From Pegea sp. RAD2-039 (lineage: Eukaryota; Chordata; Thaliacea; Salpida; Salpidae): a DNA stretch of 64,000 nt. Where the stretch lies: the NCBI GenBank assembly GCA_034620365.1, contig JAQGEQ010000350.1, forward strand, positions 248,001 through 312,000, given 5' to 3'. Under the pieces are notes generated by a model. It saw only the letters and a list, made by a program, of their open reading frames with translations. It did not search any database and was not told the DNA's origin. Both the position numbers and the translations under genes were made by a program. This document shows positions 1-28,800 of the stretch, piece after piece. Within the stretch, counting starts at the first letter, position 1. Every line of letters starts with the position of its first letter.

Positions 1-17190
<17,190 letters not shown>

Positions 17191-20100
17191 ATTGGATCAG
17201 TTCTACTCAAATCTGTTTAATATTCAGAATAAAGTATTTTAGGGATAAAAGAACAAATTGTTTAATAATAATTTCTATAACTTATTCATAATTTAATTTC
17301 ATCATACGTGACTAGCCTATCAAACCTAATTTTCTTATAGTTTCTTTTTAAAACTAGTTCTCTCGTTAACTTAACTATTATTACCAGTTTAAAAATAATC
17401 AATCTTCTAATAAAACATTATTATTTAACCCTGAGTTTTTATAAATTTAAAACCATTAGGAAAATATATACCCTAACCTAAATTCATTGTAACATTTAAA
17501 TTCATTTTGAAAAATTGCTTTTAACAACTCATACCTTGCAGTTTTCAAATAAATATTCGCTTTCAATGTTGATCTTCTAAGTTTATGTGAGCAACAAGAA
17601 GTTCCAAAAGGGAATAAGCAATAATCGCTTTTACAATCGCTAATATACTCGCAAATGGGTGTAACTGACCCTAAAGTTTAAATGATCAATAATTACTCAA
17701 CTTTAAGGATAACTGAACAAAGTTAAGAATAAGTTTGTTTACTTAAAATTGTTCGTCAAACTGTAAACGCCCTCTACTTTCAACTGCTTCCTTTGTGATC
17801 GTCAACAAACTTGGCGACTATGCACATGTACGTCACATCACTTTTACTTCTATTTGCTGTTTTACGCTCCTTACGTTCTTCTGCAACAAAAATCTGACGA
17901 TAATAGGCAGAACGTAAACAAGTGTTTCAGATTCCTTGAAGTGAAACCACAAAGTGCCAAATATTATAATTTAGAATTTCTTTTTTACTGAAATAAACTT
18001 GAAGGTCAAAGATTTTTATAAATTACATTCTTCCGTTTGTTACTATTTAATTTTATGTGTACTTTTTTATGTTTCTTAGTACTTCAATATATTCTTTGTT
18101 TACAGTAAGATGGAATTAATTTTAAACCAGCTGTCTGGATTTTAATTTCTATAAAGAATAAATACTTTTACACCCATTAGATAAATGTCATCTCAGCAAA
18201 AATAGTTCTCTTTTTTTGTTATTACTTTTTTGTTGTATAACAAATTAGGCTTTGGACAAATTTTGAGGCATCTTTTAACTTTAGTCATATGCACATTTTT
18301 AAAGTTCTTACATAAGTACTAAATTAGATATTTCTTGACACCAATTGATAGAAATAATTTTTGTGTCAAACGATTCTTAGCTATATCAGTTGACAATAAA
18401 GCTTTACAAATTCAAAGTTATTTTCGAAAAAAAACTTATTTTTCTGAATACTCAACTTTTTAAACTTTACTACATGAACATTAAAAATGTTTTTAATATC
18501 TAAAATAATGTGAAAGAAAATCTTGAGGAAAACTTTAAGTTTTATTATCAAGATTTACAAGTTTGAGGCAAATATTTGATTTATAGCAAGCTTTAGTTAT
18601 AAGAAATTTAAATTAGGATTATTAGAAAATATAGTTTTAAATATGATTTTACTTCGGATTTATTTTCTTGATATCAATAATATCGAGTTAATGATAACAA
18701 CTCTTTAAGGGAGCTTAATTGAAAAGGCGACTAACAACAACAGTACATGCTACAAACAACACCGCCGTCTGTTACAATATCAACTAGGTATGTATGGTAG
18801 TAGGGAATAACACATTTACGTAAGCGGTAAAATTTTATACTGTCACCTAATTCAAATATACAACATCGAGTTAATGTTACAAAATGGTATACTATTAACC
18901 AAAGATGAAAAATGGACATCTATTGATAAAATAACGAGTTTTAAAAAAGATAAAGAAATTTTCATCAAATTGTTGTTGCTAATTTCATTGTGAGAATCAT
19001 TAGAATTCTTTATTTCAATTACTGATTAAAAAGTTCAGGTTTGATCCGATATTTAAAAGATTTTAGAAGAGTTAAAAAATTAAGTAACAAGATTAGTACT
19101 TTTTAACTTAAATCTACGAGCTTAAATAAGTTTGTGAAACTCCAAAAGTTTCATTTGCTGGTTTATGATTCTAGTATTTCTATATTTTCCAATATCATTT
19201 AAATGAAGAGTAATTGAAAGTTGTCAAATAACACGATTACTATTTTTTAAATCACTCAATATCACATTTAAGAATTAGCTTTATATCTTTAATGATATAA
19301 AACTTTGTATAGTCTTGTTTGCCATCAGATTTTGAAACATTGTGAAATTGTTCTCTTTCACTTGAAAAACCTTTTATTGACTTTATGATTTGTGTAGAAG
19401 AAATAAATAAAACTTTTTAAATAAAAAATTGTTTTCTAGTTTCTTGGGTAATCGTCTGGTATTTGTCACGAGGCCTTCTAAATCTGATTTATCAAGTTTT
19501 GATTCATTTATTTACAATCAATTACATTTTTAATTCTAATTTATTAATTTGTTAGTGCAGAATTTTTCAACCAAAGTTAGATTCATCTAATTTACTTTCC
19601 TGTATCAAAGTTGATTGACAGTGCTTCGAGGTAATATATAGATGTCCATGAAATGAAAAGAAATATATACAAGGGATAAATAAGAAAGTGAAATGAAATC
19701 AGAATAAAGATTGAAATATAGCTTATTTGCATTGAATCAAATAAAGCTAAGAACTTGAAGCATTATAAAGGCCAAAAACTTAATATATAAACATATAGTT
19801 GACTGAAAATCATTACCCAACCAAAAAGCTTTTACAAAAGCTAATAAAATTTGAAAGAAAAGTCATTTTTAGCATTTTTAGGTTGACTTTTAAGTAGTTC
19901 TTACAGCAAACTAGTCAAATTTGATTTAAATTAAAACTTGAAAGACACAAACTACCTCAACAAACAAAGACGCCATTTCTAAACTTAATCACAAAAGTAA
20001 AATTTAATTGTTTTTAAAAAGCTTACTTTCAGTAAATACAATGTGGTTGTATTACAAGCACCTTCATTACAGACATAGCATTAACGCCCAAATGAACCAA

Positions 20101-21676
20101 ACGAACCAAACAGAAATTCAATCCACTAAAGTACTATTTTGTAAGAATGTTTCAAACAGCTTTAAAAGATGATTGAAATGACCGTTTATGAGTAAAATTT
20201 GGGGAAAATGTTATAAAGTAAAATGCTGAGTTTACTATTCTGTATTAATTTCCAATATTGCCTATTTCATAATTTAATGTCTGATAAATGCATCTTCGAT
20301 ATTATCAACTTTATAACATTTTTTGGAAGATGAAGTTAAAATGAGAAATGATTACATTAGTTTGATCTTAATTTTTACTTTAATAACTGAAATTACTTAT
20401 TCGGCTTTTTTTGTAATATTCATAAATAACTTTTTTCCTCAAACTAAAATAGTACGATGCTACATTTTAAATTACTTGTATAACGATTTGCAGTAAACTT
20501 CTAAAGTAATTTCAATATGAAAGTTCAAATTTATTTAATCAGCAAACATTTCAAAAACTTAAAGTTTTGACAAATACTCAAGAAACAAATCTCCCTTTTC
20601 TTATAGAACAATTTAAAAAAAGAAAAAGTTTGTTTGTTACTGGTTGATGAAATAAATGTAGTTTTATTTCAGGCAAAATATTGTAATCAAGCATAATCAT
20701 CATTCTCTTGAAAGCTAGTTAAATATGTTTGTAATTTTTATTTCCAATCAGTTCTTGTAATGGTCGATTAATTAAGCCAAATATCAAACTCTTGATGACA
20801 AACTATAGAAAATCTTATTATCAATAAATTTAACGTATATCTCAACGATTTCATTATAAAGTTTAAATTCTAGTTTAAAGTTGTAAATTTTTATTTTGTT
20901 GAATAAAACTAAAACTTAAAGGTTTTTTATGATTTGATATTATAACAATCAATGTCTGACTCGCGGTTTTATAACTGATAATTAGATGAATAAAATAATT
21001 GATAAAGAAAATGTTGAAGTGTTATTTTTGAGCTTTGAAAACTTTGTGAATGAAAAATGTTTTTATGACTTGGTATAATCAAAAAATACTCTTTAATCCA
21101 TGTTTTTACGACAAATTGTTATAACAGTGTCATCTAAAGTGTCTCCATTTTCGAAAAAATCGAAATTTTTGAACTTTTTCAAATTGTGAAATAAAAATTT
21201 TCACCAAGAAAATCCTTATGATTTCAAAACACTTTTTGTTGAGTAACTCTAATGATAATAAGCAAAATTATCTAAGCAACGACGAAAACCCTTCACCAAC
21301 TTGTACTAGTTTAAATCTTGACAAGCAAGTATCTTGAAAGTCAAATTAAGTATGACATCTATCTATATACAGCAACATAAATAATCTTTGATTTGATCTA
21401 CATATTGGCCTGTAGGAAGAGAACCATATTTAACAATATATTTAAAAAGTAAGTTAAGTCATCACATTTACCTTTAACTTATGAAACATTAGCTAATGAG
21501 ACTTAGCTATTTTTCTGCTTTTATGGTTTTAGTTTATCTAACGTTAACTGACAAGTAGCTGGCTAATACTGATATAAGTTAAGCTTTAGATATCCCAGAG
21601 TATAAGTATTCTATTTAACATCAAATTCAAAGTTTAAACAACAAAGTTGAAAAGGTTGGAAGTAGCAATTTCTTGT
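17191..21676. other. AT-rich intergenic region, with one orphan cysteine-rich frame
   Basis: About 4.5 kb between the mucin start and the small plus-strand gene. The mucin promoter must lie in its left end, but I recognise no unambiguous TATA box or other element. At 17535-17670 (minus) there is an isolated exon-like cysteine-rich open frame, described as a finding. The rest shows only AT-rich sequence with short meaningless frames. Confidence 0.6.
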
Positions 21677-22364
21677 ATGTTTGACCTTTCATCGACTGAT
21701 CTGTTATTACAGGAGACAGTTTTAGAACATGAGTTTGAATCTCATGTTAAGAAGAACTTTGACGAAATATCTGATAGTGTATCTGATGTAGAGGTTCCTG
21801 AAGAGCTTAATCTTGCGGTTGATACCATGATCAGTGATCTTGAAACTGCTGCTAAAGAAAGTATTGAAACTAAAAGACACGAAGAAGAAGAACTTAAAGT
21901 AAGTTAATGGTTAAATAATTGATGATATTTACAACTTCTCATACAGACTGCTCTTCATCATTTGATTGAAGAAGAACATGAAAATGTTGATAATGAGTTA
22001 AAAGTTTTAGTTGATAAAACTGTTGATAACCTATCGAAGCTTGAAGAAAATCATGAAGGTTTAGAAAATGAGGTTAGTTACTCAACTGATGTTTACTAGT
22101 ACTTTTTTATTTGATAATTTTGATTTTCAAAATGGATGTATAATCGAACTTTGATAATATTCTATACTAAATTGGTTTTGTTTTACTTCATTTTTAAATA
22201 TAAAACCATTTATCTAATTAATAGTTATTAATAAACACATTTTAAACAACACCTAATCTGTCAATTTAATTATAAACTTTAGTTATAAGCTCATTTTAAG
22301 AGAAATATTTTGACTTTATATACATCTTCTACAGCTAATCTCAAGTCAAAGAAGTGCTTATTGA
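21677..22364 (+). CDS. Small acidic, probably helical protein (unrecognised), three exons
   Basis: Proposed join 21677-21898, 21947-22072, 22335-22364, giving 125 residues. The ATG at 21677 opens a frame MFDLSSTDLLLQETVLEHEF, continuing through ETKRHEEEELK to a clean gtaagt donor. Exon 2 (TALHHLIEEEHENVDNEL) is preceded by catacag and ends GLENE before gttagt. The third exon follows ttctacag in phase and ends LISSQRSAY-stop. An AATAAA lies at 22612. Composition is rich in Glu, Leu, Asp and Lys with heptad-like spacing, suggesting a coiled coil or helical bundle. I see no signal peptide and no known family. It converges on the NTE gene, whose stop is at 22850. The start and the last exon are the least certain parts. 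Confidence 0.45.
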
Positions 22365-22849
22365 TATAGTTTGTTAGTTCGCAGTTCTAAAGACACACAT
22401 AAAGAAACTTAAGATTTCAAAATAAGTGCGAAAGAAGTAACTGAAGAATCAGAAAATTAAATACAGAATTTGAAAAAAAAAACGAATGTACTTATCAGAC
22501 GTAAATCACTCTGACTATTTTTCAGTTACTATCAAGGCATAAACTTGTATCTTTGAAACTTTCACCAGGCAAGGTAGAAAATTGAGTAAATAACTGGCAA
22601 GTTATACATCAAATAAACTTGCAAGTTTGAAATTACTTCAAATATCTAAATGATGGTCAAACGAAAGAAGGGTGCTTGTAAGAACTTGCTATGTAGTTAT
22701 ATTAACAACAAGTAAAAATAGGTGAAGGAGACTCACAAAGGTGGTTTAAGGTGTACAGAGAGATTTTGTAAATTCCTACTAAAGATTTGAAAATGAAGAA
22801 AAGTTAGTTGAAGTAAATGTAGTACACAGTGAAGTTAAAACATGAAACA

Positions 22850-25800
22850 TTACAACGAAGCTGACAAAGGTCCTAAATCATCAGGATTATCCGAGATCTC
22901 TTCATCCTCATCATCCTCTGAAGAGTAGGTTGCAAACATTTGAGGACATGCAGTTGAAAAACGTCGGATTCTTCCTGTACTTGCCCTTGCTCCATTTGAA
23001 GTAGGATCATCTTCAAGTGATGCTTCATCTCCATCACTACACACCTGCTACAAGAAGGTTAGATCAAAAGACATCAAGTGCTTCATCACCTTGTACATGT
23101 TAGTCGGTACACTTCCTACTCGTTCAGTACGAGTGTGTTTATAGAAACTCAATTCCGGTGATGAGTCGTAAGCAGGTTCGTAATCGAATTTTTCTGTAAA
23201 CAACTTCCAATTACAAACATCGCGCGTTTATGACGTCACTCACCATTTAAAGGATCGTCGATATTTGAATCACTAGATGACCCCTTCTTCAAGAACTCAG
23301 AAAGATCGGTGAACGAGACATCGATTGAATTACTCTGTAGAGAGAAATCAGTAAACAGAAGTTTGAAGTGGCCACTAGAGGGCATATCACATCGGTTTTC
23401 AGTCCGTTCCGGTCCGCTGTTCGCGACAACATCGCTTTAGTGAGCTGTGAACGAAGCTGAACCCAAAACTCTTCGCTCCATTCTTCTGTGAAAACTTTCT
23501 GTCCATGTTCAAATCCTAATTCAATCAATTCTTTGTGTCTGAAAACAAATATCAAAGATAAAGAATAGATGTGAGTAGAAGATGACCGACTTGTTGAATT
23601 CGAGCGTTTGATAGCGCTCCACTGGAGGTCGCACGTAGAAACAGTAATCCGAGTATCGGACTTTATCAAGAAGATAGCAAGAAGAAATGTAGGAGAGGCG
23701 ACTTTGAATGTCATTCATGTCTGGAATCTGTAGTAAAAATGACGTCATAATACAATCAATCCGTGGTTACTATAGTTACTTTAATACGTCCTGTCCATCG
23801 TCCAGTCCATCGTTTCCATAGCAACCACCAGCCAGACAAGTAGTCGCCATAATTGGTGAAATTCATTTCATTTTCCGATCCAACATCAACTGCGATTACT
23901 TTGTAAGCACCACGTGATCTTGCTACGTCACCTGTCACGTGATAATGGAATTAGTGACGCGGTTGTTATGGCGACAGGTGGTTAAAGACCGTGAGCAGAC
24001 TAGCAATCAGAGATACTGATCACTCGTGCCACTCTAGTGGAAATTATAAAAATGATTTGGAAACACTATTTGCCGCTAGATAAAGTGCTGAAAAAAGAAG
24101 CAATTGGTGGGCAGGTACCTGGTAGGTTGTTTACATAACCACCATCCATAAGTAAATGACCATCCTTTGGGTCACACAGAGGTGGTAGATAACCGGACAA
24201 GGACATGCTGGCACGGACATATCTCCACAACCAACCTGATTTGTTGATAAAAACACCAGGGTCAATTACAAGTAGCTGGAGTTGGAGCTTGGCCATGGAC
24301 AGAACGGGTCGTTTAGTGGTCATTTTGTGTCAGTTTTAAAGAAAGAGAATTAAATGATGAAATCTTGTTTTGTGATAGTATGCTAAATTGACATGCAAAA
24401 ATAAATCGTAAAAAAACATGTAACAACCAAAAAATAAGAAGCAAATTACCAATAATCGACAAGCAAATTACCAGTAAGCGACAAGCAAATTACCAGTAAG
24501 CGACCAGTAAATTACCAGTAAGCGACAAGCAAATTACCAGTAAGTGACAAGCAAATTACAAGCAAATTACCAGTAAATGACCAGCAAATTACCAGTAAGC
24601 GACAAGCAAATTACCAGTAAGCGACAAGCAAATTACCAATAATCGACAAGCAAATTACCAGTAAGCGACAAGCAAATTACCAGTAAGCGACAAGCAAATT
24701 ACCAGTAAGCGACAAGCAAATTACCAGTAAATGACCAGCAAATTACCAGTAAGCGACAAGCAAATTACCAGTAAGCGACAAGCAAATTACCAGTAAGCGA
24801 CCAGTAACTTACCAGTAAGCGACCAGTAACTTACCAGTAAGCGACAAACGAATTACTAGTAAATGACCAGCAAATTACCAGTAAGCGACCAGCAAATTAC
24901 CAGTAAATGGCCAGCAAATTACCAGTAAGCGACAAGCAAATTACCAGTAAATGACCAGCAAATTACCAGTAAGCGACAAGCAAATTACCAGTAAGCGACC
25001 AGTAAATTACCAGTAAGCGACCAGTAACTTACCAGTAAGCGACAAACGAATTACTAGTAAATGACCAGCAAATTACTAGTAAATGACCAGCAAATTACTA
25101 GTAAATGACAAGCAAATTACCAGTAAGCGACCAGAAAATTACAAGTAAGCGACCAGCAAATTACAAGTAAGCGACCAGAAAATTACAAGTAAGCGACCAG
25201 CAAATTACCAGTAAGCGACCAGAAAATTACAAGTAAGCGACAAGCAAATTACCAGTAAATGGCCAGCAAATTACCAGTAAGCGACAAGCAAATTACCAGT
25301 AAGCGACCAGTAAATTACCAGTAAGCGACCAGTAACTTACCAGTAAGCGACAAACGAATTACTAGTAAATGACCAGCAAATTACTAGTAAATGACAAGCA
25401 AATTACCAGTAAGCGACCAGAAAATTACAAGTAAGCGACCAGCAAATTACTAGTAAGCGACCAGCAAATTACCAGTTAGCAACCAGCAAACTATCAGTTA
25501 GCAACCAGCAAACTATCAGTTAGCAACCAGCAAACTATCAGATAGCAACCAGCAAATTACCAGTTAGCAACCAGCAAACTATCAGTTAGCAACCAGCAAA
25601 CTATCAGTTAGCAACCAGCAAACTATCAGTTAGCAACCAGCAAACTATCAGATAGCAACCAGCAAACTATCAGTTAGCAACCAGCAAACTACCAGATAGC
25701 AACCAGCAAACTACCAGCAAGTACTTGAAATCATTTTGCTGCTTCTTTTTCCTCACTCAAACTAGCGGCAAATCAGAACGGAATTTATTCTACTATCAAT

Positions 25801-28800
25801 TAATGATATTGTTTGGGACTTAAACACAAGCACATGCCTGGTAAGTTGTTGACAAAACATCCATCCAACAACAAGTGACCATCTTGAGGGTCACACAGAG
25901 GTGGTAAATAAGGACTGTAAGACATGCTTGCCCTCACATATTTCCAACAGATGCCTATCAGATGGAATCATAAACAACTGCAGCTCGATATCAGTTAGTA
26001 TTTAATGATTTAGTGAAATTAAAATCAAATGAAACTACTAGAAGCTTTCATGCACAGGTTAAATATATGATCATGATCACTATTAGTAAAATCTACAATT
26101 TGAATTGCTTCATGTTCTGTAAATTTGTATATAAAACTTGCAAAATCTAAAATAGATGAGAATGTAAAAAAAAATTGAAGGCATTTCACTATATCAACCC
26201 AAATAATACCCTTCTGTCCATGGCCAACTAAATTAAATTATTAGAAAAGTGGTTGTTTACAAGTTAAGATAAAAAATCGATAATACCATCAGTATGAACC
26301 CTCATGTTAGATGATGTAATATCTGTTGTGATATTAAAGTAAGGAATCCAAAGGTCCTAAGAAGATAAAGATGAAGAAGATAAAGATGAAGAAGATAAAC
26401 TGACTTCGATTTGGACATCTTCAAATATTGTATGAATTGCTTTATTGAAAGAGGCTCCAGAAAACATTGATGTGAAAGGGTAGGTGAGGTCGAGTAATTT
26501 GGACACAAAAGAACCCATATCCTTGGAAAACACAACCAGTTTCTCTCTGAGGACATCGAGGTCACGATGTGCCGCCCACAAACCACCGACAAACGACCCA
26601 ATCGAAGTGCCGCCAATCATATCGATAGGAATATCTGGAAGTAAAAAGTGAAGAAGTGGGAAGAAGTCGAGATGTAAAGACCTTTTTCCAACATCGATTT
26701 GATGATACCAAGTTGTGAAAGACCTCTTGCACCTCCTCCTCCGAGGACAAGAGCGACTGATGTACCTGTAAGGAAGCGAGCAAGACGCGAAAAGTCGCTA
26801 AATCGATTCACTTTTCGCTTCGACAATTTCTTCCAATATTCTCCCTAAAAAAACAAAATAAGTAATTGAGAAAATGTTGAAGTCACCGACCATTCGTGAC
26901 TGAAGGGTCCGTTCAAAAAGTCTCCTTGTCCCCTGAACATGAGTGTGATTTGTCAACCAATTACGAGCATTTAACCATTCTACGGTCCCTGATGGTCGTT
27001 TAACTTCGGGTCGATGAAGTAATACAAGCATCTTGAGGGCACGAAACGTCATCGCTTCAACTTCAGATTCCAACTACAAGATGAGATAGGTTGAATTTGT
27101 AGAGATGGTTCATGTTGGACTTACATCGCCCACTTTCGGCTCATCATCACCCATAGCAACCACGAGGACCGCGTCCGCTTGTCGTATACACCTCTGTGTC
27201 CATGGTGACATTTCATAATCAGTTTGATAGAGGACAATTCGATGAGAATCCTCGCTAGACGCCAACCAGTTGGACAAACGGTATTCGTGTGAGCTAACAG
27301 GACACCTGGTCAGATTGTAGCATGAGAGTGGACCACTAACCTGTCCAAGGCATTCAACCCGAGTCTTTTGACCACTATAGTGCTGTCCAGCCTCAAAATA
27401 TTTGTACAAATATGTGTAAGAGAGTGCTGAAGTTCCATTGAGAACTTTTGTAGAGGAACATCACGTGAAGCAGGAAGAATAGCGACAGTAGACAAGTTGG
27501 CCAAGTGGTTGGATACATCACCATAGATATCTGTACAAAATGGTTAACAATTGTGGCCCACTAGGCCGCGCTCACACTCACTTTCGTCTTCCATCGAAGT
27601 TTGTTGTGAAAGAAAGTCCATCGAAAACTGCTGTGGCCGGTTTTTCATGGTCATAATGTTGACCAGAAGTTTGTCGGACACCAACGAAATCAATCTGGTC
27701 ACTACACTCGGGTGGCGGCTCTACAAATAGACTTAAACATCGAAAGGTGACCAGGACACCAATTTGACCTACTTTTATGTACTTGACTAGTCCTTCAGGC
27801 ATCTTAGCAAGTTCTGTGTCTCGAATAGCATGTAACGAAACTGTCCTAGGCTCGCCACTTAGTGCTTCGCTCTTTTGGACACGTGGTTGAAAGTCAAGAC
27901 CAATATTATGTGGTCAGGGGATACTTACAATACCCACGATTTCGCCTCGACCGTATTCAGCGACCAATTCCTTTTTACCGTCTTCTTTGGTGATTACTGA
28001 ACGTAAACGACCATGCAAGATGATGTACATACAATCACCTTTAGTTCCTTGTCTATAGCAAAACAAGCAACTTGTGAATCAGCAATTTGTTGATTTGTGA
28101 ATCAGCAATTTGTTGATTTGGTAATCAAGGGCTCACAAATTCAGAATAAATTTCAAAGGAAATAATTGAAGTGTAATAATCAACCAATTACATGAAGCAC
28201 TCACTTGTATAAGGATTTTCCTGCATCGATTTTCACCCAGTCTAAAGCGAAATCAATTTGACGGACAAATGGACTGACAGTTTGCATAACTGTGTGGGCC
28301 AAGTTGAGGACCAACGAAGGGTAGTGACGCATCAACACGTAGAAGCTCTGTCGGGTGACTTGGACAATCACAGAGTCAATGATGGCGGTGACACCAAAAA
28401 AAGAAGGTTCGCCCGTTAGTACAGCTAACTGTCCTGTCAACATTCCGGTCTCAGCTGTAAATAGGGTCACCTAGGACATATTAATTTCGAACCAATGGTC
28501 ATTGAAATCGGTCAATGTATTTACCGATTTTTCAGATGATGCAGATGATGAAGATTGAGGTATTGACTGGGACACGAGTAGTTTGCCTGTGATGACGAGG
28601 TAAAGAGAGACTTCCTGGTCCCCTTCAGCAACGAGCTGATATCCAGCGCAAACCTGAGAATAAAAATGAATAAGAAGCAAAGGGGAGAAATATGAGCGTG
28701 AACCTTTAATAATCTCAAGTGATCTTTCATGAGATCTTTGTCTTCGACTCCTAGCCGCTCACTCAACTCATCAACTACCATGTCTAATATCTCAGGTTCT

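Noticed and set aside
17819..17905. Plus-strand 25-residue frame resembling a signal peptide (MHMYVTSLLLLFAVLRS)
   Set aside because: It ends in a stop after 25 residues with no donor site or following exon; hydrophobic frames of this size are common by chance.
24445..25735. Possible CRISPR-like array because of the short regular units
   Set aside because: Units are contiguous with no unique spacers, in a eukaryotic intron; it is a minisatellite.
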